Assembly: GCA_020446525.1 (NCBI GenBank)
Contig: JAGREO010000039.1
Span: 1-33,240, forward strand
Origin: Geminicoccaceae bacterium
GTDB taxonomy: Bacteria; Pseudomonadota; Alphaproteobacteria; Geminicoccales; Geminicoccaceae
Direction: 5' to 3'
Length of the DNA: 33,240 nucleotides
Shown: one piece after another, positions 14,255 through 23,378 of the stretch
Position numbering within the stretch: the stretch's first letter is position 1
Layout of the letters: the number at the start of each line of letters is the position of its first letter
Program-made: the position numbers and the translations under genes
The notes under the pieces: model-generated
Databases searched by the model: none
What the model saw: the letters and a program-made list of their open reading frames with translations, nothing else
What the model was told of the DNA's origin: nothing

Positions 14255-16846
14255 TCAAAGAGGCGCCGGCACGCTCAGGCGCGTCGGCGCGGCGGCATCG
14301 TCCGGTGTCCCGCCCTCGGCTTCGATGCCCGGCGCCCGTGGGCCGCCGGTCGCGCCGACCCCGGTCGCGGTGTCCTTCGTGGTCTCCCCGGTGCGCCAGA
14401 TTTCGGCGGCATAGCCGCGGATGGTGCGATCGGAGGAGAACCAGCCCATGCGGGCGGTGTTGCGGGCCGCCGTCGCGTGCCAGCGGTCGGCATCGCCGTA
14501 GAGATGTTCGGCACGGCGCTGGGCCGCGCGATACTCGTCGAAATCGGCGGTCACCATGAAATGGTCGGCCTGTCTGAGATCGTCGACGATGGGGCGGAAC
14601 CGGCCCGGATCGTCGGGCGAGAAGTGACCGCGCTCGAGCAGCTCGAGGGTCCGCGCCAGTACCGGTGAGGCGGCGATCGCCTCGGCCGGCCGCCAGCCGG
14701 CCTGACGCTTGGCGCGGACCTCCTCCGCACTCAGCCCGAAGATCAGGATGTCGTCGGCACCGACGCGCTCGCGCATCTCCACATTGGCGCCGTCCAGCGT
14801 GCCGATGGTGACCGCTCCGTTCAGGCCGAACTTCATGTTGCCGGTGCCCGAAGCCTCGAGCCCGGCCGTGCTGATCTGCTCGGAAAGATCGGCCGCCGGG
14901 ATCATCACCTCGGCCAGGCTGACATTGTAGTTGGCGAGGAACAGGAGCTTGAGACGGTCGCCGACCAGCGGATCGGCGTTGATCGTCCGGCCGACGTCGC
15001 CGGCCAGCTTGATGATCAGCTTGGCCCGCCAATAGGAAGGAGCGGCCTTGCCGGCGAACAGCTTGACGCGGGGCTGACGGTCTCGCTCGGGATGCCGGCG
15101 GATCTCGTCGTAGAGGGCGATCGCCTCGAGGATGTTGAGCAGCTGGCGCTTATATTCGTGGATGCGCTTGATCTGGATGTCGAAGAGCGCCGACGGATCG
15201 AGGACGACACCCGTCCGCTCGGCCACGAGGGCCGCCAGCCGCGCCTTGTTGCGCCGTTTGGCGGCGGCGAACCGGCCGAGAAAAGCCGCATCGTGCAGAT
15301 GCGGCTCGAGCTGGCCGATCTTTTCGAGATCGGTGATCCATCCGTCGCCGATGGTCTCGCTGACCAGCGAGGCCAGGGCCGGATTGCAGCCCAAAAGCCA
15401 GCGGCGGGGTGCTATGCCGTTGGTCTGGTTGGTGATGCGCTCGGGAAAGTGCTTGTGCAGGGTGGCGAAGACGGTCTTCTTCATCAGCTCGGAATGCAGG
15501 GCCGAGACGCCGTTGACCCGGCGCGCCCCGACGAACGCCAGATTGCCCATGCGCACCGAGCGGCCATACCCCTCCTCGATCAGCGACACCTCGCCCAGGA
15601 AAGGGTCGTCGTTGGCCGGGCGGGCGCGCAGCTCGTCGAGCACGTGGGCGTTGATCTCGTAGATCAGCTGCATGTGCCGCGGCAGCAGCCGCTCCATGAG
15701 CTGCACCGGCCAGCGCTCGAGCGCCTCGGGCATCAGCGTGTGGTTGGTGTAGTGGATGCAGCCGCGGGTGATCGTCCAGGCCTGCTCGAAATCCATGCCG
15801 TGCTCGTCGATCAGCAGACGCAGCAACTCGGGCACGGCGATCGCCGGATGGGTGTCGTTGAGCTGCAGGGCGACGTGCCGGTCCAGCTCGCCGAGATCGG
15901 CATGGGTCGAGAGATGACGCCGCAGAATGTCCATCAGGGAGGCGGCGGTGAAGAAATATTCCTGCCGCAGGCGCAGCTCCTGCCCGGCCTCGGTGCTGTC
16001 GTTGGGATAGAGCACCCGGCTGATGCTCTCGGCCGCCACCTGATCGGCGACCGACTGCATGTAGTCGCCCCGGTTGAACGCATCGAGATCGATCAGATCG
16101 CCGCTCTGCGCCGACCACAGACGCAGCGTGTTGATGTGGCTGCCGCCATAGCCGGCGATCATCGTGTCGTAGGCGACCGCCAGAACCCGCTGGCCGCCCT
16201 CCCAATGATGCGTCCGCCGGCCGTCGGCGTCGCGATCCTCGCGCACCCGCCCGCCGAAACGGATCGGATAGACCGCCTCGGGCCGCTCGAACTCGAAGGG
16301 ATTGCCGAAGGCCAGCCAGTTCTCCGGCCGCTCGACCTGCCAGCCGTCGTCGAGCCCCTGCTTGAACAGGCCGTGCTCGTAGCGGATGCCGTAGCCGAAG
16401 CCGGCGACCCCGATGGTCGCCATGCTCTCCATGAAACAGGCCGCCAGCCGGCCCAGACCGCCATTGCCCAGAGCGGCGTCGGATTCGGCCTCGAACACCT
16501 GATCCAGCTCGACCCCGAGGCCGGCCAGGGCCTCGCGCACCGGCTCGACCAGCTTGAGATTGCGCAGGCTGTCGGCCAGCAACCGGCCGATGAGAAATTC
16601 GAGCGACAGGTAATAGACCCGCTTCTTGCCGGTCGCGTAGATGTCGCGGGTGGTGTCGATCCAGCCGTCGACCATCCGGTCGCGCACCGCCAGGGCCGTC
16701 GCCAGAAACCAGTCGTGACGGGTGGCGTGCTCCGGATCCTTGCCGACGCTGTAGATCAGCTTGCCGAGAATGGCCTTTCTGAGGCCGTCGGCGTCGAGCG
16801 AGCGCCGGTTCAAGACGAACTCGTCGGTGGCGGGTCGGCTGGTCAT
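14255..16846 (-). CDS. glgP: glycogen/starch phosphorylase
   Basis: An 863-residue GT35 phosphorylase, which releases glucose-1-phosphate from glycogen or maltodextrin using pyridoxal phosphate. Conserved segments include KKRVYYLSLEFLIGRLL, ALGNGGLGRLAACF, GYGIRYEHGLF, ALQLNDTHPAIAVPELLRLL, TNQTNGIAPRRW, DIQIKRIHEYKRQLLN and EASGTGNMKFGLNG, where lysine 672 binds the cofactor. Length is slightly above the usual 800-850 because of a proline/alanine-rich C-terminal tail of about 40 residues. The start is set at ATG 16846, where similarity begins; an upstream ATG at 16915 would add 23 residues unlike the family. No other glycogen gene is adjacent. Confidence 0.94.
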   Translation of the reverse strand: MTSRPATDEFVLNRRSLDADGLRKAILGKLIYSVGKDPEHATRHDWFLATALAVRDRMVDGWIDTTRDIYATGKKRVYYLSLEFLIGRLLADSLRNLKLVEPVREALAGLGVELDQVFEAESDAALGNGGLGRLAACFMESMATIGVAGFGYGIRYEHGLFKQGLDDGWQVERPENWLAFGNPFEFERPEAVYPIRFGGRVREDRDADGRRTHHWEGGQRVLAVAYDTMIAGYGGSHINTLRLWSAQSGDLIDLDAFNRGDYMQSVADQVAAESISRVLYPNDSTEAGQELRLRQEYFFTAASLMDILRRHLSTHADLGELDRHVALQLNDTHPAIAVPELLRLLIDEHGMDFEQAWTITRGCIHYTNHTLMPEALERWPVQLMERLLPRHMQLIYEINAHVLDELRARPANDDPFLGEVSLIEEGYGRSVRMGNLAFVGARRVNGVSALHSELMKKTVFATLHKHFPERITNQTNGIAPRRWLLGCNPALASLVSETIGDGWITDLEKIGQLEPHLHDAAFLGRFAAAKRRNKARLAALVAERTGVVLDPSALFDIQIKRIHEYKRQLLNILEAIALYDEIRRHPERDRQPRVKLFAGKAAPSYWRAKLIIKLAGDVGRTINADPLVGDRLKLLFLANYNVSLAEVMIPAADLSEQISTAGLEASGTGNMKFGLNGAVTIGTLDGANVEMRERVGADDILIFGLSAEEVRAKRQAGWRPAEAIAASPVLARTLELLERGHFSPDDPGRFRPIVDDLRQADHFMVTADFDEYRAAQRRAEHLYGDADRWHATAARNTARMGWFSSDRTIRGYAAEIWRTGETTKDTATGVGATGGPRAPGIEAEGGTPDDAAAPTRLSVPAPL

Positions 16847-17133
16847 CGCGGATCCGATGGTCGTTGCGCAGGTGGCCGGTCGCGATAGACGTTTTCCCCA
16901 TGTCAATGCAAGCATCTTGTCGCACCGCGACCCGGGTCGGCCCGCTTCACCGCGGCGCGTGGCGGGCCGGTGACGCGACTTTACCGGATCGTGGAACAGG
17001 GCGGTGATACCGTTCGCCGTGCGGTTGCCCCCGAGCTACCGCGTCGGGGCCACCCGGCGAAGAGGCCATCCGGTCGAGACCCGGTGTGCAGACCCGGGCG
17101 AGGGGAGGCGGGCCGCCGCAGCCGGCGGACCGG
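16847..17133. other. gap between the autokinase gene and glgP
   Basis: No gene is supported in 287 bases. Near 17100-17125 the minus strand can form a small GC hairpin just after the autokinase stop, but it has no T-run. The glgP promoter should be here, but no strong motif is visible. Confidence 0.3.
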
Positions 17134-19419
17134 TCAGTTGACGTAGTAACGCTGGCTCTGACCGTAATATTCGCCCAGATCGCCATAGCCGTATTGCGCG
17201 TGCTTCTTCAGATCGACTTGGGTGATGACCGCACCGGCCGGTTCGATGCCGACGTCGCGCAATACCTGGACGCTGTCCTCCGCGGCACTGGCGACGGTCG
17301 CACCCCAGCGCAGGACGAAGACCACCCGCTCGGCCAGGAGTGCCGCGACCCGGGTGTCGGTGACACTGGCCAGCGGGGCGGAATCCAGGACGATATAGTC
17401 GTAGGAATTGCGGCAGAGATCGATCAGCTGGTGCATCCGCTGGCTGTCGAGCAGATCGGTCGGGTTGGTGGTCTGGCCCTTGATCGGCAGGAAGTGCAGG
17501 CCGGTCTCGAGGTCGTGCTGGATGATCTCCTCGAGCGCCCGGTCGCCGGCCATATATTCGACCAGACCGGCCGAGACCTGCCAGCCCAGCTCGCGATGCA
17601 CGCTCGGATGACGCAGGTCGAGATCGATCAGCAGCACCCGCTTGTGGCTGCGGGCGGCGAAGGTGGCGAGACTGACGGCGAAAGTGGTCTTGCCCTCCTG
17701 CGGCAGCGAGGAGGTGACCAGGACCACCTTGGGCTGCTTGTCGACGTTGGAGAGCTTGATCGCCATGTAGACGCTGCGCACCGCCTCGGCATAGGCCGAG
17801 AGCGGCTTGTCCATCAGATACTGATAGGGCTTCTGGTTGCGCTTGAGCTGGGTCAGGAGCGGCACCATGCCCAGCGTGTTGAGGCCCAGGAGACGCTCGA
17901 CCTCGCGGGCGCTGCGCACGCCGCGATCGAGCCGGTCGAGCACCACGACGACCAGCGAGGAGACGGTGAAGCCGATCAGCAGGCCGGCGGCGGAGAACAG
18001 CTTGACGCCGGGCGAGCTCGAGGTGGTCGGCGGCTTGGCCGTGGCGACGATGCGCACGTCGGGCTGCACCAGGGTCTGGTTCTCCCGCAGCTCCTTCGAG
18101 CGCTGCAGGAAATCCTCGTAGATCTGCTGGCTGGAGGCGGCCTGACGCTGCAGCTCGGCGAGTTTGACCTCGGCCGCCCGGTCGAGGGTCGCATCGGATT
18201 TGAGCGTGCCCAGCCGTGCCTCGATGTCGGCGATCCGCGAGGCGGTCACCTGCACCTCGTTCTCCAGCGTGCGGGTGATGCGGTCGACCTCGGCGGAAAT
18301 CTTCGCCTGCAACTCGGCCTGCTCACGCTCCAGATCGAGCATGCGCGGGTGGCGCGGGCCGTAGAGGGCACTGTATTCGGCCCGGCGCCGCAGCAGCTCG
18401 GTCTCCTGATCGCGCAGCCTGAGGATGAGCGGCGAATTGGCGACCTCGCTGATCGCCCCCAGATCCTGGCCCGAGGCCCGCACGTCGCGCGCCAGCCGCA
18501 ACCGCGCCTGCTTCTCGGCCAGCTCGCCGCGGGCGACGATCAGCGTGCGGTTGAGCTCGGAGAGATCCTGCTGGCTCAAGGTGGTGCCCTCGGTCGGGAC
18601 CACGTCGATCGACGAGGCGAAGGCGGCGACGGCCTCGGCGGAAGCGCGCACCTCCTCCCGCAGTTCGGCCAGCCGCTCGTCGTAGAAGCTCGAGGTGCGG
18701 TCGGTCGCCAGAAGCTTGGAGTTGAGCTGCTCGTTGACGTAGATCTCGGCGATCCGGTTGGCGATCCGCGCCGCCTTGTCGGGGTCGCCCGCCTGAAAGG
18801 CGATGCGGATCAGCGAGGAGGCGCCGTCGTTGAACAGCCGCAGATTGCCGGCGAAGACGTTGAGCGCCCGCTCGCGCGAGAGCCGGGCGACGTCGGCGTC
18901 GATCGCCAGCGGCTCCGCCCCGGTGCCGACGAAGCCCATCTCCATCAGCCATTCCTGGGGCAGCAATCCCGCCGCCTTCTCGAGCGGCTGCTTGATCCAG
19001 GAGAGCGGCGGCTCGTCGAACGGGTCGGTCTGCGGCACCAGCGCCGGGTTGAACTCGGGATCGGCGTAGAGATCCAGATCCTCCATAACCCGCGCCAGAT
19101 AGCTGCGCGACTGCAGCAACTGGATCTGGGTGGCGATGGTCTGCTCGTCGATGGTCAGCCCGCGGGCCACCGCCTGACGGTCGAGCACCGGATTGTCGAC
19201 CGGCTCGATCAGCACGCTGGTCTCGGCGGTGTAGCTCTTGTCGATGGTGGTGCCTAGCAGGCCGCCCAGAAGGGCCGTGATCAGGCTGACCGCGGCGATC
19301 ATCCATTTGCGCCGCCTGAGCGCGCCGAACAGGCTCATCACGTCGATGGTGTCGACATCGTCGAACAGGCGCTGGCCCGGATCGACGTTGCCTTGGTGCG
19401 AAACGCGCATCTTGCTCAT
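17134..19419 (-). CDS. Wzc-like polysaccharide co-polymerase / BY-type tyrosine autokinase
   Basis: A 761-residue inner-membrane protein controlling export and chain length of an exopolysaccharide. The Wzz-like domain starts at DDVDTIDVMSLFGALRRRKW, with a first membrane helix at about residues 40-58 (MIAAVSLITALLGGLLG). A long periplasmic coiled-coil region (about 220-440) and a proline-bearing second helix (LLIGFTVSSLVVVVLDRL) follow. The cytoplasmic kinase has Walker A SSLPQEGKTT, Walker A' VLLIDLDLRHP and Walker B YDYIVLDSAPL. It ends in a tyrosine cluster (YGYGDLGEYYGQSQRYYVN), the usual autophosphorylation site. Domains are fused as in Gram-negative Wzc. No wza, wzx or wzy gene adjoins it. 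Confidence 0.93.
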   Translation of the reverse strand: MSKMRVSHQGNVDPGQRLFDDVDTIDVMSLFGALRRRKWMIAAVSLITALLGGLLGTTIDKSYTAETSVLIEPVDNPVLDRQAVARGLTIDEQTIATQIQLLQSRSYLARVMEDLDLYADPEFNPALVPQTDPFDEPPLSWIKQPLEKAAGLLPQEWLMEMGFVGTGAEPLAIDADVARLSRERALNVFAGNLRLFNDGASSLIRIAFQAGDPDKAARIANRIAEIYVNEQLNSKLLATDRTSSFYDERLAELREEVRASAEAVAAFASSIDVVPTEGTTLSQQDLSELNRTLIVARGELAEKQARLRLARDVRASGQDLGAISEVANSPLILRLRDQETELLRRRAEYSALYGPRHPRMLDLEREQAELQAKISAEVDRITRTLENEVQVTASRIADIEARLGTLKSDATLDRAAEVKLAELQRQAASSQQIYEDFLQRSKELRENQTLVQPDVRIVATAKPPTTSSSPGVKLFSAAGLLIGFTVSSLVVVVLDRLDRGVRSAREVERLLGLNTLGMVPLLTQLKRNQKPYQYLMDKPLSAYAEAVRSVYMAIKLSNVDKQPKVVLVTSSLPQEGKTTFAVSLATFAARSHKRVLLIDLDLRHPSVHRELGWQVSAGLVEYMAGDRALEEIIQHDLETGLHFLPIKGQTTNPTDLLDSQRMHQLIDLCRNSYDYIVLDSAPLASVTDTRVAALLAERVVFVLRWGATVASAAEDSVQVLRDVGIEPAGAVITQVDLKKHAQYGYGDLGEYYGQSQRYYVN

Positions 19420-19786
19420 GAATTCTTCGGCCTGGGGCGTTGGTGGGTCCTGCGGCGTTGCGGGCGCTCGAAAGGTGCGTAGGCTTCCGGTCGCCCCGAC
19501 GAAACCGTTTTCGCACCGGCCGGGGCGTCTGCGGCGATCCGGCGCGACGAACCGCCCCTACCGTGTCGCGTGCGCCACGACCCGACACGATCGAGGCGCG
19601 TCACGCGCAAGAGATGAAATCTTCCTTTCGTCGAACGGCCTTTCGTCTCGGCGGACAGCCTTTCGCCGGGCAAGTCACCAAGCGAGCCTCTCGACCGGAA
19701 GGCGACCCTGCCGAAGGACGCGGCCGCCCGCACATGGTCGACCTCGGGACATCATACAAGATGTTCGCGCACGATGCGCCGTGAAA
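19420..19786. other. gap upstream of the autokinase gene
   Basis: No gene is supported in 367 bases. CCTTTCG occurs three times, at 19624, 19639 and 19659 (GACGAAAGG-like on the minus strand), about 205-240 bases before the autokinase start; these could be regulator sites. No clear -35/-10 pair or terminator is seen. Confidence 0.3.
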
Positions 19787-20578
19787 TCAACGATCCAGCC
19801 GCACGATGGTGCCGGCGAAGCGTGCGTCCGGTGCCGTGAAGCGCTCGAGCACCAGGGGATCGTGCCCCGGCACCACCCGCTCGAGCCGGCCTTCGGCCAG
19901 GGCCCGAAGACGATCGTAGCCGCGCAGGGTGGCCTCGACGTCGTGGGTGATGATGAAGGGCCGATGACGCTCGAGGTTCTCGTAGAAATGCGCCGTGTCC
20001 GAGGCCAGCACCAGCGGCCCGCTCCGGGTCTCGACCCGCACCGCCTGCACGCCTTTGGCGTGACCGCCGATCAGATGCACGGTGACGCCGGGTGCGATTT
20101 CGGCGTCGCCGCGAACGAAGCGTACCCGGCCCGAATAGACGCAGCGGACCATCTGCACCACGTGCTCGACGCTGTAGGGGTGGCGCAATGCCTCGTGCGC
20201 CATGCAGTAGCCGGTGGCATAGGCCATCTCCGCCTCCTGCAGATGGAAGCGGGCACGGGGAAAGGCGTCCAGCGTGCCGGCATGGTCGTAGTGCAGATGG
20301 GTGACGATCACGTCCTCGACCTGCCCGGCGTCGACGCCGAGCAGCGCCAGGGCGGCGCGGGGATGATGGGTGATCGCCCGCCCGCGCGCCGCGCCTTCGG
20401 CCTCGTCGAAGCCGGTGTCGACGACGATCGTCCGCTGCCCGTCGCGGATCACCCAAAGAAAATAATCGATCGGCATCGGTGCGGCGTCGTGCGGATCGAG
20501 GCCCAGGAACGTCTCGCGCCGGGTGCGCGCGGCGAACCCGGCATAGCGGATGGCATAGACCTCGTAGTGCGGCGTCAT
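19787..20578 (-). CDS. MBL-fold metallohydrolase (AHL-lactonase-like)
   Basis: A 263-residue metallo-beta-lactamase-fold enzyme. It has THLHYDHAG, the HxHxDH metal motif, near residue 100; the third histidine in LIGGHAKGVQ; the bridging aspartate in LASDTAHFYE; and the late histidine in VVPGHDPLVL. The order and spacing are those of the AttM/AiiA-like N-acyl-homoserine lactonase group, but the same layout serves other lactones and esters, so quorum quenching is only one possibility. The start at ATG 20578 follows GGAGAGGAG; the frame extends six codons upstream. It diverges from the methyltransferase unit. Confidence 0.83.
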   Translation of the reverse strand: MTPHYEVYAIRYAGFAARTRRETFLGLDPHDAAPMPIDYFLWVIRDGQRTIVVDTGFDEAEGAARGRAITHHPRAALALLGVDAGQVEDVIVTHLHYDHAGTLDAFPRARFHLQEAEMAYATGYCMAHEALRHPYSVEHVVQMVRCVYSGRVRFVRGDAEIAPGVTVHLIGGHAKGVQAVRVETRSGPLVLASDTAHFYENLERHRPFIITHDVEATLRGYDRLRALAEGRLERVVPGHDPLVLERFTAPDARFAGTIVRLDR

Positions 20579-20705
20579 CTGCGTCTCCTCTCCCATCGGC
20601 GAAACCCCTTCGCGCGGCCCGTCCGCAGAAGAGCCCCGATCGCCCCTTGCGCCGGATCAAGGCGCGGGTGTGGGATTCGCACAAGAGAGAAGCGAGCCCG
20701 TCCAT

Positions 20706-20729
20706 CACGAAACCGGCCACGAAACCGGC
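20706..20729 (+). repeat. 12-bp tandem repeat
   Basis: Two copies of CACGAAACCGGC (20706-20717 and 20718-20729), followed by a partial CGAAAC. It lies in the gap between the divergent MBL and methyltransferase genes. Confidence 0.7.
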
Positions 20730-20790
20730 CGAAACAGGTCGGGGCGTCCCCGGATCATCCGACGTCGCCCCGCCCGAGGAGATGACGTCC

Positions 20791-20859
20791 ATGGTGATCG
20801 AAACGCCGCACGAGGACATTCCCGCCCCTCCGGCCTTTCTTCCGGCTCGCGGCCGATGA
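20791..20859 (+). CDS. possible 22-residue leader ORF coupled to methyltransferase
   Basis: ATG 20791 is preceded, nine bases upstream, by GAGGAG (20776-20781). The frame encodes MVIETPHEDIPAPPAFLPAR plus GR and ends at TGA 20857-20859, overlapping the methyltransferase ATG as ATGA. The good ribosome-binding site here, and the absence of one before the methyltransferase, suggest that translation enters at this small ORF and passes on. The product resembles no family I recognise. It may be a coupling device, not a functional peptide. Confidence 0.4.
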   Translation: MVIETPHEDIPAPPAFLPARGR

Positions 20860-21479
20860 GCGACGCCGACCGGCTGCGCTGGCAGCGCCGCTACGGCGAA
20901 CGGCCCTTCGAGCCGCGACCGGCGGAGTCCTGGCTGATCGACCGGGCGCTGCCGGTGGCGGGTCCCGTCGCCGACCGCACGGTGCTCGACGTGGCGGCGG
21001 GCGAGGGTGCCAACGCCCTCGAGCTCGCCGCCCGGGGCGGCCGGGTCACGGCACTCGACATCGCTCCAAGGGCGCTCGACCGCCTGCAGGCGGAGGCGCG
21101 GCGCCGCGGCCTCGATCTGCACACCGTCGTGCGCGATCTCGACGCGCCCGACGCTCTCGACGGCCTGGGCTCCTTCGCGCTGGTGGTGATCGTCAAGTAC
21201 AAGCCGAGCGGAGCGCAATGGCGGGCGGTCGTCGACCGGCTCGAGCCCGGCGGCCATCTCTGTCTCTGCTCGTTCGCCCTGACGGAGCCGCAGGGAGACG
21301 CCCCGAAGCCGGAGGAGGGTGCTTTCGACCGGCGCGGCCGCCGTTCCGCCTATCTGCTGGACCGGGCGGAGCTGCAGCCGCAGCTCGAGCGCCTGGGATG
21401 TGCGCTGCTGCTGCACGAGGCCTTCGAGCGCCGCGGCGACCGGCTCGAAGGGTTCGTCTGGCGCAAGCGCGACGTGTGA
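20856..21479 (+). CDS. class I SAM-dependent methyltransferase
   Basis: A 207-residue Rossmann-fold methyltransferase. Motif I is VLDVAAGEGANALELAARGG (residues about 45-64), motif II is VTALDIAPRALDRL, an acidic loop follows at VVRDLDAPDAL, and motif post-I/III is LEPGGHLCLCSF. The N-terminal WQRRYGERPFEPRPAESWL resembles the TehB/thiopurine-methyltransferase-like group. The substrate is unknown. The start is fixed by the ATGA overlap with the 22-codon ORF upstream; a longer frame upstream (from 20670) has unlikely composition. The DNA ligase gene follows after 114 bases on the same strand. Confidence 0.82.
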   Translation: MSDADRLRWQRRYGERPFEPRPAESWLIDRALPVAGPVADRTVLDVAAGEGANALELAARGGRVTALDIAPRALDRLQAEARRRGLDLHTVVRDLDAPDALDGLGSFALVVIVKYKPSGAQWRAVVDRLEPGGHLCLCSFALTEPQGDAPKPEEGAFDRRGRRSAYLLDRAELQPQLERLGCALLLHEAFERRGDRLEGFVWRKRDV

Positions 21480-21593
21480 GCCCGAGCGGCTTCGACCGCC
21501 CGACCGGGGTACCGGCCGGGGGTACCTGGCCGGGTGCGACGGGCCGGGGCGCCGACTGGCCGGGCGGTGCTTCGATCCTTATCTCATCGGATC

Positions 21594-23378
21594 ATGGAAC
21601 GTTTCGCCCTTCTGCTCGAGCGGCTGCTGTTCAGTCCGCAACGCAACGTCAAGCTGGCGCTGATCGAGGATTACGTCCGCCACACGCCCGATCCGGATCG
21701 GGGCTGGGCGGTGGCGGCGCTGACCGGCACGCTGGACTTGCCGCACGCCAAACCGGCGCTGATTCGCGATCTGGTGCGCACCCGCACCGACGATGAGCTC
21801 TTCGCCCTGTCCTACGACTTCGTCGGCGATCTGGCCGAGACGGCGGCCCTGATGTGGCCCGAAGCGCAGCACGCCGGTGCGGGTGCGGCACCCGACCCGA
21901 CCCAGCCCGGCCCGACCCAGCCCGGCCCGACCCAGCCCGGCCCGGCCCAGCCCGGCCCGGCGGGGCCCGGCCTGGCGCAGGTCGTGGAGGGCCTGCGCAC
22001 GGCAGCCCGCAGTGCCGTACCGGAGCTCCTGGCCGGCTGGCTCGACCGGCTCGATGCCGACGGCCGCTGGGCGCTCTTGAAGCTGATCACCGGCGGCCTG
22101 CGGGTCGGCGTCTCGGCCCGGCTGGCCAAGACCGCACTCGCCCGCATGGGCGGCATCGAGGTTGCCCAGATCGAGGAGCTCTGGCATGCCCTCGATCCGC
22201 CCTACGAGCCGCTCTTTCGCTGGCTCGAGGGGCGGGGCGAGAAGCCCCGGACGGATGCGCGGCCGGTCTTCAGGCCGCTGATGCTGGCCGCACCCCTGGA
22301 GGAGGCGGACCGCACCGCGCTCGATCCCGCGGCCTTCGTCGCCGAATGGAAATGGGACGGCATCCGCGTGCAACTGGTGGCCCAGGAAGGTGAGGCGCGG
22401 CTCTATTCGCGCTCCGGCGACGACATCTCGGGCAGCTTTCCGGAGATCGTCGCGTCGATCGCATCCCTCGCCGTCGACCGGCTGGTGCTGGACGGCGAAC
22501 TGCTGGTGGTCCGGGAAGGCGTGGTCGCCGGCTTCGCCGATCTGCAGCAACGGCTCGGCCGCAAGAATCCGGGTGCCGCCCTTCGGACCGCCCATCCGGC
22601 CTTCGTTCATCTCTACGACATCCTGATCTTGAACGAGACGGATCTGCGCGATCGGCCGTTCGTCGCGCGGCGGGCCGCGCTCGAGGCGTTCGTCGCCGGA
22701 CACGCACCGGCGTCGATGGACCTCTCACCGCTGCTGGCCTTCAGCGACATGGAGGATCTCGCCCGCCTGCGCGACGCCTCGGCCGGCAGCGAGCGCGAAG
22801 GGCTGATGCTCAAGCGCAGGGATTCCATCTATGTCGCCGGCCGGCCCAGGGGTCTCTGGTACAAATGGAAACGCGATCCGAGGCTGGTCGATTGCGTGTT
22901 GATGTACGCCCAGCGCGGCCACGGCAAACGCTCCTCCTTCTATTCCGATTTCACCTTCGGCTGCTGGAGCGGCACAGCCGATTCCGGGGACGGCGCCGCC
23001 GGTCGGCTGGTGCCCGTGGGCAAGGCCTATTTCGGCTTCACCGACGTCGAACTCGCCGAGCTCGACCGCTTCGTGCGCAACCACACCACGGCCCGCTTCG
23101 GGCCGGTGCGCGAGGTCGAAAAGAGCCTGGTGCTGGAGATCGCCTTCGACGCGGTGCAGGCCTCGACCCGTCACAAGTCCGGCGTCGCCCTGCGCTTTCC
23201 CCGCATCCACCGGATCCGCTGGGACAAGCCGGCCGGGGAAGCCGACCGCCTGGCCGTGCTCGAGGCGATGATCGAAGGCGGAGCCGGCCCGGGGAGAGCG
23301 GCCGGGGAGGCGGGGGATCGGCCTCCCCCGGAGAACGAGAATAGGAAGAGAACGAGAATAGGAAGAGAACGAGAATAG
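21594..23378 (+). CDS. ATP-dependent DNA ligase (cisplatin-resistance / LigB-like type)
   Basis: A 594-residue ligase. The N-terminal helical DNA-binding domain (LLERLLFSPQRNVKLALIEDYV) is followed by the adenylation domain with the nucleotidyl motif EWKWDGIR (lysine 253 takes the AMP). Later motifs are RLVLDGELLV (motif III), EGLMLKRRDSIYVAGRPRG (motif IV) and LWYKWKRDP (motif V), then an OB-fold. This is the bacterial ligase usually encoded beside the exonuclease found here at 301-1374. Two oddities come from tandem DNA repeats: a GPTQP run near residues 102-120, between N-terminal helices, and a charged C-terminal tail (NENRKRTRIGRERE) made by a 17-bp repeat. No strong ribosome-binding site precedes ATG 21594; the frame is open to 21534. 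Confidence 0.92.
   Translation: MERFALLLERLLFSPQRNVKLALIEDYVRHTPDPDRGWAVAALTGTLDLPHAKPALIRDLVRTRTDDELFALSYDFVGDLAETAALMWPEAQHAGAGAAPDPTQPGPTQPGPTQPGPAQPGPAGPGLAQVVEGLRTAARSAVPELLAGWLDRLDADGRWALLKLITGGLRVGVSARLAKTALARMGGIEVAQIEELWHALDPPYEPLFRWLEGRGEKPRTDARPVFRPLMLAAPLEEADRTALDPAAFVAEWKWDGIRVQLVAQEGEARLYSRSGDDISGSFPEIVASIASLAVDRLVLDGELLVVREGVVAGFADLQQRLGRKNPGAALRTAHPAFVHLYDILILNETDLRDRPFVARRAALEAFVAGHAPASMDLSPLLAFSDMEDLARLRDASAGSEREGLMLKRRDSIYVAGRPRGLWYKWKRDPRLVDCVLMYAQRGHGKRSSFYSDFTFGCWSGTADSGDGAAGRLVPVGKAYFGFTDVELAELDRFVRNHTTARFGPVREVEKSLVLEIAFDAVQASTRHKSGVALRFPRIHRIRWDKPAGEADRLAVLEAMIEGGAGPGRAAGEAGDRPPPENENRKRTRIGRERE
21899..21973 (+). repeat. 15-bp minisatellite in the ligase gene
   Basis: Three identical units GACCCAGCCCGGCCC start at 21899, 21914 and 21929, followed by a one-base variant at 21944 and a degenerate unit at 21959. 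The unit length is a multiple of three and encodes GPTQP-like pentapeptides. Confidence 0.9.
23304..23328 (+). other. GC hairpin at the ligase 3' end
   Basis: GGGGAGGC (23304-23311) pairs with GCCTCCCC (23321-23328) around a 9-base loop, inside the last codons of the ligase gene. It has no T-run. It may be part of a transcription end or an mRNA stabiliser. Confidence 0.35.

Noticed and set aside
20757-20770. Further parS-like site
   Set aside because: ATCCGACGTCGCCC keeps the left half only (11 of 14 matches) and lies 6.6 kb beyond the last perfect copy; chance is likely in this GC-rich DNA.
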